From Megaustenia siamemsis (taxonomy: Eukaryota; Mollusca; Gastropoda; Stylommatophora; Ariophantidae): a stretch of DNA of 64,000 bases. The notes beneath the pieces are model-generated. The model was given only the letters and a program-made list of their open reading frames with translations. It searched no databases and was not told the origin of the DNA. Where the stretch lies: positions 102,326,064 through 102,390,063 of the forward strand of contig JAVIAB010000092.1 of assembly GCA_032433765.1 (NCBI GenBank). Direction: 5' to 3'. A program made the position numbers and the translations under genes. Shown piece after piece: positions 46,541 through 59,800 of the stretch (within the stretch, counting starts at the first letter, position 1; each line of letters opens with the position of its first letter).

Positions 46541-47545
46541 TCAACACCCTGTGCAGCATAGGTCTGCAACAAACACTTTCCAAGCCATTCTGTTTCTTGC
46601 CATTCTTTTAATATAATTCCATGCCTTCCCCATCATCTTCATCTCTGATTCTATCAGTCTACTCCAAGAATATTTTGGTCTTTTTTCCTTGGGGATTCCA
46701 AAAAAAGGCCTGTTGTGTAATACTCTCAATTGGCTTCCGCAATGTCTGTCCTATCCAGCTCCATCATCTTCACTGTATCTTTTTATCCTCTGCCATTTGA
46801 CTGATACTTTTCTATAATTCTATGTTAGTGATTTTGTCCTGTAATTTCCATCCTTTATTCTGCGTAAGCATCCATTAATGAAGGTCTGTATCTTCATGGT
46901 GGTCATTTTTGTTGTTCTCCATGTTTCACAGCCACATAATAGGACTGACTTAACATTGGAGTTGAAAATGTTTATTTTTGTACTTAACCTGATTTCTTTG
47001 ATTTTCCATATGTTTCCCATTGCAACAAATGCTCCTCTTGCTTTTAATATCAATTTTGGTATCATTCTCTGTTCCTCCTTCTTTATCTATATTACTGCCC
47101 AGATAAATGAGAAATTGTACATCAAGTAGCGGTATTTCTCCTATTATTATTTGGTTATTGTCAACTGCATTAATTCTCATAGTTTTGGTCTTATCTCTAT
47201 TTATTTTTAGTCCCATTTGTTGTGATCTCTCATCAAGTATGCTCATTTTATCTTGCATATGTTGATGGCTAAGTGATAGGAGAGCTATGTCATCAGCAAA
47301 GTCTTAGTCATTAAGTTGCTCGGTCAGTAACCACTGGATTCAATATCTATTGTTCTGAATTATCTTCATAATCCAATCCATGGCCAGTAGAAAGAGAAAT
47401 GGAGATAGAAGGCATCCCTGCCTAATCTTGTTTTTATTTCAAATGCATTTGTAAGTTGCCCTTTGTGCACAACACTACTTTTCATTCCTTCATATATTGT
47501 TCTTATCAGGTTAATAAACTTTACGGGGATTCTGAAATGACTCAG
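46541..47545 (-). mobile_element. LINE family L4, RT region to 3' end, decayed
   Basis: Minus-strand frames include M-G-L-K-I-N-R-D-K-T-K-T-M-R (after the RT active site), V-K-S-V-L-L-C-G-C-E-T-W-R, and the terminal R-P-K-Y-S-W-S-R-L-I-E-S-E and R-M-A-R-N-R-M-A-W-K. Its 5' edge stops about 155 bases past the PHM stop codon, same strand. Confidence 0.78.
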
Positions 47546-47700
47546 TAATTGTGTACGATTGTATCACTTTAAACAATATTGTATAAACTTAATTCTATCA
47601 CATTCCAATCCTGGGAATATTCACTGATTTCATAGAAGATTTTAAATTTTAATGTCAGATTTCTTAAACCAGAGTGCACAATACTTATTTAGCAGGAGCT

Positions 47701-47874
47701 TTAGCTATATTCTGGTTCATACTTTGGCCATGGTTTATATTCTGGGTCACTATTGAACTCCTGTGGGTGGTTCAGCTCTTGCAACATCTGGCTATGAGCT
47801 TCATCTTCAGCCTCATTGGAAGGAAGTTGGTGTACAATATAAGACAGTTCATCAGGACTCATTTCACTAATTCT
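47701..47874 (-). CDS. PHM: PHM last exon, acidic C-terminal tail and stop
   Basis: From the acceptor TTCTAG (47875-47880) there are 57 codons and a TAA at 47701-47703. The sequence begins R-I-S-E-M-S-P-D-E-L and ends K-Y-E-P-E-Y-S. There is no hydrophobic segment, no PAL domain and no KDEL-type signal, so the product would be a soluble secretory-pathway enzyme. The + strand of this exon also has an open frame, which is a shadow. A LINE remnant in the same orientation starts about 150 bases past the stop. Confidence 0.72.
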   Translation of the reverse strand, partial: RISEMSPDELSYIVHQLPSNEAEDEAHSQMLQELNHPQEFNSDPEYKPWPKYEPEYS

Positions 47875-50800
47875 CTAGAACCAGATGAATGAATATTGGG
47901 TTAGAAATAACAATACAATAATAACGAAACACTAAAATCTGTCACTTTAATTTATGTGAACTGTTGCTTTTGCGCATGTTATATTTTATATAATTACATG
48001 AAAAGTATGTGTGCTGTTATCATGTTTAGAGGTAGACTGCATTAGATTTCTAGCATTGTTTCAAATATTTCATGATTATTATTGGTGACATTGAATGGAT
48101 TCTATTAGTTATATCTTTTTGTTGTTACTACACTATCCAGGCCTAATAGAGAAGCAATGCCACTATATTTCAACACACCTCACAGTTGACAGTACATTCT
48201 TTTCACCAGCAAAGCAAAATGGAGAAAAACATACATGTATTAGAGGTCAAAAATGAGGAAGATACTATGCAATCCATTTTTGACAATAGAAACAATAAAA
48301 GGAGTTCTTAAATGTTATGTAGAGCCAGTCTTAACATATGGATGCAAATCATGGACAATAGGAAAACAGACAAGAAAATCACTGGAGTCTGTAGAAATGT
48401 GGTTTTACAGAAGAATGTTGAGAGTACCATGGACAGCAAAGAAGAGTAATGAAGATGTTCTGAGAGAGGTCAAAGCAAAAAGATAGCTAATTTCCAATAT
48501 TAGGAAGAAACAATCATCATTTTTTTGGCCATGTAATGAGAAGAGAACAACTGGAATATATTGTAACAACTGAAAAAATTAAGGGACGAAGAGATAGAGG
48601 GAAGCAAAGAGAAAAAATAACAGACAGCTTAAGAGAATGGCTTGGCAGAAGGTCAACAACAGAAATGATAAATTGCTGCCGAGATCGAAAGTTGTGAAGA
48701 GACATGATCACCTACGCCAGCAGGCCAGGTATTTGATGATGATGATTAGAGGTCATGGTTTGTAAATAGCAATCAACTTAAATAATGTGACCATTGCTTT
48801 GACACCATATAATCTCTTTATTTGCCCATATTATTTCATTTGTTTATCTCCATTTTCACTTCTTTCTCTATTTTTCATTTCATTCCTAATTCTTCTAATT
48901 ATTTTGCTTGTTTTCATGAACTGTGTACTTTTCTAATACTCGTTTTTATCTGAACATCAGCATTTCACAATCAGTTATAGAAACTCTAAAGCTGTTTTTT
49001 TTTCCAATTAAAATCTAATGCCTACCATGATTTAATTTTATGAGGGTCAGCCAGAGCCATTATTTTATAGCCAATTGATTGAAAAGTTACAATTTCTTTC
49101 TTAATTCTCCAGTTACTGCTGTGAAGTCGGTGTTTATTAACTCTACTGGAGTGTACAATACTAGGCAATTTTCACTACTGCTAGAGGTCTCAGCTATCCT
49201 CACCTAGTTAGTCAGTTTGTTTATACAGGGTTGTTTCTGGGGAACTTTGCAAAATAGGTGAATCAAGGTTTTATTCAATTCTGTGTTGTTGAATTTCCTG
49301 GCTAATCAATGGCCAGTTATCACTTCCTCCTCCAAAACATTCCCTAACATTTAAATTACCAAATATGCAACTAGAACAAAGAATGTCATCAACAAGCAGA
49401 CTAGCAAAAAGAATCATGTCAATTTGAGCTTTTGTATATTCTAAAATGGTCTTAGACAAAAAAAAACATTAATTCATTATCTAGTTGTTTTGCTCTTGGG
49501 CTCAAATTAACCACATCTGTCTGACTTGATATTTCAGATTTTCAAAACAAATGCTATGCAAACAAATATGTGCATCGTTTATGCAGATTATATATTTTAT
49601 TTAACAAATGCATACATATTACATATTGATACATAAAATATACATACCTGTTTGAGAATTTCTTTAACATTTGGATCCTCAAACCTTTCATATACATTAT
49701 TCATCATTTCTTCATAGTTGTCATTGTCTGTAAAGGTGGCATTGCGGACCAATGGGTTCTCTTTGCCTGGGATAATGCTGATGATAAATAGATGGAGAAA
49801 ATAGAAAACAAAATAATTTATTTTTAAATCTGCAATAAGGAAAATAACTCACTAATAAAATTTCTGTAACTGGTAAGAAATAAAACAGCTTACAGAAAAG
49901 ACGACAGAACACAATCAAAATTTGTACATAGCTTTCATTGACCAGGAAAAAGCATTTGATAGAGTAAGTAGAGATCAATTGTAGGAGATACTAACAACAT
50001 ATGGAGTAAGCCATAATCTAACATTTATGTAACATTTTCTCCAACCTTCAAACAAATTTTAACATTTTCTCCAACCTTCAAACAAATTTTAACATTTTCT
50101 CCAACCTTCAAACTAATTGTAACATTTTCTCCAACCTTCAAACAAATTTTAACATTTTCTCCAACCTTCAAACAAATTGTAACATTTTCTCCAACCTTCA
50201 AACAAATTGTAACATTTTCTCCAACATTCAAACTAATTGTAACATTTTCTCCAACCTTCAAACAAATTGTAACATTTTCTCCAACATTCAAACAAATTGT
50301 AACATTTTCTCCAACCTTCAAACTAATTGTAACATTTTCTCCAACTTTCAAACAAATTTTAACATTTTCTCCAACATTCAAACTAATTGTAACATTTTCT
50401 CCAACCTTCAAACAAATTTTAACATTTTCTCCAACCTTTAAACAAATTTTAACATTTTCTCCAACATTCAAACAAATTGTAACATTTTCTCCAACATTCA
50501 AACTAATTGTAACATTTTCTCCAACCTTCAAACAAATTGTAACATTTTCTCCAACATTCAAACAAATTGTAACATTTTCTCCAACCTTCAAACTAATTGT
50601 AACATTTTCTCCAACTTTCAAACAAATTTTAACATTTTCTCCAACATTCAAACTAATTGTAACATTTTCTCCAACCTTCAAACAAATTTTAATATTTTCT
50701 CCAACCTTCAAACAAATTTTAACATTTTCTCCAACATTCAAACTAATTGTAACATTTTCTCCAACCTTCAAACAAATTGTAACATTTTCTCCAACATTCA

Positions 50801-53800
50801 AACTAATTGTAACATTTTCTCCAACATTCAAACAAATTTTAACCAACTTTATGAAAAATCTTCAAGGGCCTTTCGTGTCTCATACACTGTATAGTGGAGG
50901 ATATGTTTTTTTAATGTCAAGAAACCTATCTTGAGTGCAGCATACAGCATTAACTACACATACTACAGCACCATATGTAAGATTATATTTGTTTTTTAAG
51001 AAGAAAAAAATCTTCCAGTTTTGTTTGCACCGTATGAGAGAAGATATGCAGGACAATTAAAATGAATGGATCAACTTTGCCTACTTATTACAAAGAATCT
51101 TTCTGATTTAGAAAAACATACAAGGCATCAAGGGATAGGAAAGTTTACTTACAAACATGATTGGGATGTCCATTGCTTGTGAAAATGCTATTCATATTTT
51201 TCTATAACAGATAGTTCCCTTGTAATCAGTTTTTAATGTTTTACAGGCATTTTATATTGAGAAACCTTTCTTGCCCCTTGAATTTTGTGAAGGATATCTT
51301 TAATTCTGAGAAGCATTATTTGGCTCTTACACTACAAGGAAATTATAAATGTATTTTTTTTCCAAAGAAATCTTAAGCATTTCTTGTACTCTATGAGGGA
51401 GAACATAGAGCTTTTGTATTAAGAAACTTTTTCTATGTCTCATTATGTTTCAGAAAAGGTATATGTTAATCTTTTAAGCTAGGAAAACTCTTTCAGTTTT
51501 TTAAATGATCGAAGAAATATTGTTTTGTCACTTGAACAGAATGATAAATTTGATGTGTTCCTTCCTTTATAAGTCTGACTATTTACAGTACATGTACTAT
51601 ATGAGAACATCAAAAGATGGACAAGTCAATCTATGACAGCCTACACCATCAAAGCAAGAAATAGAGTAGAATGGCGATTCATGGTAGCCAACCTTCGTTG
51701 CAGAGAAGGCACTCGATGATGATGATAATGATGATGTATTATATGAGATAAGGTCAGCATTTTACCCACATTTTGTTTTAAATGAGTGATGTTTGCCTAA
51801 CTCTTTTTAATTGCGTTAGGTCTCTTTTGTGTAAAACATATCTGTTTTTTTTTATTATGGAATAGAAATTATGTCTCATGTAAAATATGACAAACCTTAC
51901 CTCTTTCTTATTTGTTTGACTTATTTGTTATTATAACCAAAACCGGCAAAACTCTACTAGTCAGAGTTATAGAAAATGTCTCATATTATAAGCACAAATA
52001 TAGGTCTTAGCATCAGAAACAAAGCTGGAGAATAAAGGCCATTACTGCAGTTACCATATGGTTTATAGATCAGAAATTGTATATCGCACTTAACAGAAAA
52101 CACATGTTTTGATCCTGCTTGAGAAACAATGCTTGAATCACAAATGGCAAAACAAAGTGCAACACAAACTCCTAATAAGTGAAATATAAGGAAGAAGAGG
52201 ATGAAAAATAGAAAATGATGAAAAATAAACACACTAATTAATTATAAACTATCTTCAATAAGTGTTAGTACTGCATGGTGTTAAAAGCATACAGATATAA
52301 AGAAAGAACTGGAATAACAATACCAAGGAGTGGATTGACGTGAATATCTCACTAGCTCACAGACAGCAACAAGAGTCAGAGAAAACTGGAGGAGAATATT
52401 TGCATCCATTGATGTAGTATTTTACTACTTTAAATTAATTAATTATAGAATATTAATATGCTATTGATCACTCCTAAAAAAATCATGAAAATGAACTGAA
52501 GAGAGCTAAACAGAGTATAAGGGAGAAAAAGACACAAATATAAACAAGTTTAAAAGACACGACTAACCAGAATATCCTCTCACTTAGAACAAAGCACTGT
52601 GATTACAAAGCAAACCTTCATAAAATGAGTGCCTGAGACTCAGTCATGTTAAATCTGGAGCAGCTGAGCACTTTCCCAAACATGTACTACAAGAGTGCAT
52701 TTTCCTTGCATTTCCCTCAACACCCAGACAGTAAGAGTTGGACCCACAGAAACAAGAATTGGACCCACAGAAGCAAGAGTTGGACCCACAGAAGCAAGAA
52801 TTGGACCCACAGAAGCAAGAGTTGGACCCACAGAAACGAGAGTTGGACCCACAGATGCAAGAGTTGGACCCACAGAAACGAGAGTTGGACCCACAGATAC
52901 AAGAGTTGGACCCACAGAAGCAAGAGTTGGACCCACAGAAACGAGAGTTGGACCCACATATGCAAGAGTTGGACCCACAGATGCAAGAGTTGGACCCACA
53001 GATGCAAGAGTTGGACCCACAGAAGCAAGAAAGGTGGACCCACAGAAGCAAGAGTTGGACCCACAGAAGCAAGAGTTGGACCCACAGAAGCAAGAGTTGG
53101 ACCCACAGAAGCAAGAGTTGGACCCACAGAAATGAGAGTTGGACCCACAGAAGCAAGAGTTGGACCCACAGAAGCAAGAGTTGGACCCACAGAAATGAGA
53201 GTTGGACCCACAGAAGCAAGAGTTGAACCCACAGAAGCAAGAGTTGGACCCACAGAAGCAAGAGTTGGACCCACAGAAGCAAGAGTTGGACCCACAGAAA
53301 CAAGAGTTGGACCCATACAAGCAAGAGTTGTAACCACAGAAACAAGCCTACACAACAAAATAAGGGGAACAAGAGAAGACCACAAGCATAAGGTCAAATT
53401 CATGGTCAGTCTAGATGTATAACAAATATTGAGCACTGAAGAAAACAAAGAAGAAGCATTTATTGATAATGCTCCAACAGCTTACCATAACACAGGGTTA
53501 GCAAAACAAGATGTCTGGTCTAACAGCAAAGTGGAATGACATAAATAATTTATGCCACCACCTATCTTTTACTCTATATTTCTTACCTGACTGTACCTGG
53601 GGCTGCTTTCAAATTTAACCTCTTTTGATCATTGAAATCTGTCCAGTACCAGATAGGGGGACCCATAGATGTGCACATGTGATTGTTCAGAATAGGTGGG
53701 CGATTCACATAGTACATGATGTAGAAGTTGCACATTTCATCATTTTGAGTAACTCTGGGAAAATGGAATTTGGTTATATTTTATGGCTAATACTTTTCAG

Positions 53801-56800
53801 GAATACTTGGATAATAAGAAGTACATTTGTTTACAGAACTCAATATTTAATGGTGGAAATTAATTAACACTGATCTGTTTGTAGTATATATTTTATTCTG
53901 GTAATAAAATGCACAAACTACAGTATGAAAATTAACACAGCAAAAACAGAGGCTATAAGAATAAGCAAATTGAGACACCCATTAAACATCAAGATCAAAG
54001 ACAAAGAAATAAAACAAGTAGAGGAATTCAAGTATTTAGGCGCAATGTTCACAGAAGATGGAAAACTAGACAGAGAAATTGACATGAGAATACAAAAAGC
54101 AAATGCTGTCACATACCAGCTTTCACCATTATTAAGACATCCAAACATTTCTATGCCAGCTAAACAACAAATGATAAATAGCATCTTCATACCAACTTTG
54201 TGCTATGAAAGTCAAACATGGTCCCTTTCTAAATCCCATTTAAGAAAGATCAATACATGTGAGATGCGATGCTTGAGAAAAGTAACAAACAACACAAGAA
54301 GAGATAGAATACCAAATGAAACCATAAGAAAAATGGTAGGAACAAAACCCTGCCAAGAATATATAGAACAACAACAACTTAAATGGTTCGGCCACCTGGT
54401 CAGAATGAATCCTCACCAATCACCATCAAGGGCGTTTTTCTCGAGAATGCATGGGAAAAGACCAAGAGGAAGACCCAGAAGAAGATGGATAGATGCAGTG
54501 ACAGAGACATGTAACAACAAAGGAAAATCACTAATTCAGACAATTCGGGCAGCACAAGAACGACAAATGATATAAATCACGACACCTTTTAGGTATCAGT
54601 GAAAGAGAAAAGAAGAAGAAAGAAGAAAGAATACATGTGAGATGCGATGCTTGAGAAAAGTAACAAACAACACAAGAAGAGATAGAATACCAAATGAAAC
54701 CATAAGAAAAATGGTAGGAACAAAACCCTGCCAAGAATATATAGAACAACAACAACTTAAATGGTTTGGCCACCTGGTCAGAATGAATCCTCACCAATCA
54801 CCATCAAGGGCGTTCTTCTCGAGAATGCATGGAAAAAGACCAAGAGGAAGACCCAGAAGACGATGGATAGATGCAGTGACAGAGACATGTAACAACAAAG
54901 GAAAATCACTAATTCAGACAATTCGAGCAGCACAAGAACGACAAATGATAGAAACCACGACACCTTTTAGGTATCAGTGAAAGAAAAAAGAAGAAGAAGA
55001 ATAAAATATGCTTTCCAGTTTAGACTGATTAATAATAAACTTGATGATTCAGTAAAAAAAAAAAAAATACACTTGTCCACAGCAGTTGATATTTCAGCTA
55101 TTGAAAAATAATAAATGTACCAATTCCTTGTAAATATTACATTTATGTGCTTTTGTGTAAAAAGACAAAACAATAAATCAGTCTTTACCAGCTATCTTTT
55201 TATACATTATATAATCAAGATGAATATATTATACATGAGAAAGTAAATGGCTGATAAAATTAAATCTTATTTGCCAATCACAAGGATGCAAATCCAATTT
55301 CTGGTAGAATCAAGATTTATTTCTCTAATGGAGTTAAATAAATCGCTGATGTGTAGAGAATATTGAGTACCCTGGGCATGCATCCTTTATTCTCCAGTGC
55401 CACATAACCCTCAGCTACCTATGTACTCTAGTGTTTGGTTATCATGGCAAGGTGCTACGCCGAGGAATATGGCTTTGATCCTCTTTTGGACCGTTTATTG
55501 TACTTGGTTTTTTATCTGTTGTTGATTATCTGCCATTGTTTCCAAAGTGTTGTAAACATACCTCTGAAATTATTCACTAATCTATCACTTTGGAAGTTTC
55601 CCTGTATAATAATATTCATTTCGCTTAAACAGACAGCTGACTTTATGAGAGAGTCTGGAATCCTACTCTGATTGAGTCTTGATCGCAGAGAGAGAGATAT
55701 TCATTTATTATTATTGTCTCCCCTCCTTAATTAACAAAACTCTAATTTACTTAATTAATATAATGAGTTTCTCTCACTGTTTCAAAACTCTGCTTATTTT
55801 ACATTCTCTTGGTTCTAATCTAACATGCTGGTGAGTCATCTCTTCCTATTCTTTTACATCAATATAAATATACCTCATTGGCCTATCAATAACAAACTAT
55901 TCAATCTCCAGCTGTGTCTAAAGACTAAATGCTTGCGGTAGTCTTCTTACCAAAAAAATAAGATGTAATATAAATTAGATTGTGGTCGATTTTTAATAAT
56001 AAAACTTAGTTACTTCCCCTTTTCAATAGCCACATTAATGAAATTATAAAATAATTATAACTGAGCCACAAGAAATTGTTAATGCATTGGCAACTCAAGG
56101 CACCATTTGTGCTTAAAATCAATAAACAATGTGTATCACAAATAAACAGAATACTTCTGGATGGGGCAAAGAAAACCTACAAAAATAATATAATGGATAA
56201 TTGCTTTACCCAATAGCAACATCATGATCCAGAGTGTTTTCCATTGTACAGCGTGCAGCCTGTACAGCAGAAGAAATGTGCACTTAAAATAAATTAATTA
56301 ATCACGCTTAATTATTTACATAATATGCTTAATTTCTCATTGTCATTCCATAATTGTTTAATATGAAATATTCTGTCCAAAAGATTGCTGCTGTTCTATA
56401 GGAGGATCTTGTCTTATTTTGTACTTTTCATATAGAATGTGAAGTGTTATGGGAAGCCGCAGCTCTTTTTATCATTGGTTTGATCATTTTTGACCTGTGT
56501 TGCTGCAAGATCTCTATGATAATGTCTATCCACATGGCTCATAAACACACTCTAAGGGTTCACCTCAAACAAGAAGCAGACAGATTCACAGAGAAAGAGA
56601 ATACACGACGAAAGAAAAGAAAAGGAGCGCTGAAAATTCCACAGTCAACTATGACTGACGGAGGCTACAACTACAACTACATGGCTCATGATTTTAATGT
56701 GTTCAGATTATGGCAGTTGGTTCATTCTCATGAGCGACCACACATCACTTTTATTGTCTGCCTTTCTATGTGTTTAATGCAGGATTTAATTTCAATCAAT

Positions 56801-59800
56801 TGCATAGTTTTAAAAAATGATAATACTAAAAGAAGGATTCATGTAACTTTGTCTGTTTAAAAGTAATAAGCAATGTTACACATACATTTAATCATAATAA
56901 GAAACTTCCAATAATTCAAGTGAAAACGCAAAAAATAAGAAACATTTTTTTTTACAAAAAAGGAAATTTCTAATACTCTAAGAAAAAAACACTAAAAATT
57001 ATTCCATGATCTTTTATTGATCTAATTTGTGATATATTTCTGCCACTGTCTATGTTTGATAAAAAAGACAAATACTGTTGTTTCTGTAAAGCACTAAACC
57101 TACCATAATTTTTCTTTTAATTACTGATACATTGCTGGAAGACATTTACAGTTGTTACAGAAGATAAAGATTGTCATCATTACATGCCATCCTGTGCTAG
57201 AAAGTGTGGATAGTAGTGTGGCTTGTGCAGAGAACTGTCATTCAATGCAACATCCACAACTTAGCAAAATTCTTCTGCTGATGTATCACTATGTCATCAT
57301 TATGTGCCATACCAGTTGGCATAGGTGATCATGTCCTTCCAAAATCATCTATCCACAGTGCATCGTATTTCGCATTATTGACTGTTTTCCATGCCTAATC
57401 ACCTTTTAATTTGTTTGTCTATTGTCCATAATTCACTTCCTTAGGTCTGATTTGGCTCTATAGATCACCGATGAACTCTCTTTCTCACTTCTATTGACAT
57501 AGACTTGTTGCATGAGACGTTTTTCATTTTCTGAAATGCTACTTTGGCCTGAACTATTCTGCTTTTTATTTCTGTGGCGCATCTTCCATCTGATGTTATT
57601 ACTGTGCACGAAGTATTTGACACATTGCACTTATTTCAGATTTGTCCTGTTTATTTTTATGCTACATGATGGTGATGATTGTAGAGCTTTCTTTAATATG
57701 ACCATTACTTCCGTTTTCTTACTATTCAAACGGAGACCTTTCTTGTTGCTTTCTTTTACTATTATATTTATCATTTCTTGTACTTCCTTTGCTATCTCTG
57801 ACATTAAGACTGTGTCATCCACATATCGCAAATTGTTTATGTTGTGACTGTTGACTTCAATTCCTTTTTTCGTCTACTACTGATCTCATAATATTTTCAG
57901 TGCAGAGTGAAAACAAACCTGGTGACATTTCACAGTTTTGTTTGACTCCTTGTTTTATATATTGGAACTGTCCTGTTTGGTTGCTAATTTGTAAGCCTGC
58001 TGTTTGTTGCCAGTGGATGTTTTTTAATGATTTTCAGATCCTTGTCATCAATGTTTAATTTCTCCAGAAATTCCAGAAATGTACGCTACACATTGCAGTG
58101 TAGCGTACATTAATTTACATTTAATTTCTCCAGCATATTGATTATTTCCACATGCTTAATTTCAAATGCTTTTGTGTAGTCTATAAAGCACATAAATAGA
58201 TCTTTCTTTACCTCTATAGCTCTTTCTATCAATGCTCTCAGGACATATACTGCATTTCTGGTGCTCTTTCCTTCCACAAATCCAAATTGTTCCTCACTTA
58301 TTTCTGGTTTTATTTTGTTCCTTACACGTCACAAGATGATTCATAGTAATATCGTCATCATATGGCTCATGAGACTAATAGTGTGATGGACTTTGCAATC
58401 AGTGGTGCCTGACTTTTCTGATATGGCTACAAAGATAGATTTTAGTAGATTTCAGGTATGTGTCCACTGTTATATATGTCATTGAGTTGTTTTGTTATTA
58501 CTTGTACTCCAAACTCTCCTAATGCGTCTATCTCTTCAATTGTTATATTGTCAGGACCTGGAGCTTTGCCTCTTTTCATGTGTTGATTTCCACCTCCACT
58601 TCACTCAGCATTATTGGTGGTTCTGTGTCTTTGTTTGAATTGTTTAGCTCTGGTCATTCATCATCAAAGAGTTGACAAAGTGACTACCCTTATTTGCAAA
58701 TATGTTGTAAGAAAGGAAATAGATACCAAATGTAGCTATATTCTTGCTTGTTGAAATGGCTACTTTATTTTCAGTATACACAGTTTAGATATGTGATCTG
58801 ATTTTTTTTATGTCTCTTGTTTGTCCCCATTGAAGTCCTTATGAGTCCGAACTTGTACTTGTTCTGTTATAGTCTTATCCACAAAGCAATAATATTCTAT
58901 CTATCTTTTGATCTTTCGAGCTGTAGCCAGCCCATAGAGCATAGACCCAGATACTCTTTCTCTTATCTAAATTTTTATTCTAGCAGTTTTCAATCCTTGT
59001 GAAGATCTTTTATCAAATGTCGCCATTTGTCTCTGTTCTGTGCAACCAACTCTATCTCATTGAGGGAGCCGATTTTTGCTGCTCTTTACCTCTCTGATCA
59101 ATGTTTTTCTCAATGTCTCTCTGAGTCAGCCTCTTTTCCTCTTACCCGTTGTTTCCCACATGAGGGCTTGCTTTGTTATTCGATTATTATCTCTCCTCAT
59201 TGCATGTCCAACATATGACCATCGTCTTTTCTTTATTACTGAAGATATTAGTGGTTGATTGGCGATTTCTCTAATTTCCTCGTTTGTTTTGAATTCGTTC
59301 CCCGCTATACGAAGTATTTTCCTTAGACATTTATTTTTGAATGCGTTCAACTTTGTTTCTATGTCTCTTGTTGTTTTCCAGCTTTCACACGCATACGTAA
59401 TAGTTGATAGTACATTTGATTTGAATAGTCTAAGTTTTGTGTTTGTGCTGATGAGTTTTGATTTCCACAACTTTTCAAAGCTTCTGAAAGACATTGCTGC
59501 TTTAGCTATTCTGATTCTAATTTCTTTGCTTGTATCCCCTTCTTGATCAATGTGACTTTCAAGATAGATAAAGCGGTTGATCTCTTCCAGTGGTTTATTT
59601 TCCATGTATATTCTGCCATCTGTTGGAATTAAGCTTTTCATGACTTTAGTCTTTTCATGATTGATCTCAAGCCCAATTTTGCTGGCTATTGATGATAGTT
59701 CATTTGTGTTTTCCTGCATCATTTTTATCTGACTGCTGATAAGGACTGTGTCATTAGCAAAGTCGAGGTTCTCCAAATGGTCTCCTTGTATCCATTTGAT

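Noticed and set aside
47674..47892. + strand ORF rich in Trp and Phe resembling a membrane protein
   Set aside because: It is the antisense shadow of the last PHM exon, whose minus-strand frame fits splice phase and composition better.
50025..50846. 273-codon minus ORF with V-G-E-N-V repeats
   Set aside because: It is a perfect 10-codon echo of the 30-bp array inside a PHM intron. No start context, domain or conserved ends are seen.
52644..53448. ORFs up to 258 codons on both strands in the 21-bp array
   Set aside because: A repeat unit divisible by three leaves nearly all six frames open. No flanking exon or splice phase supports any of them.
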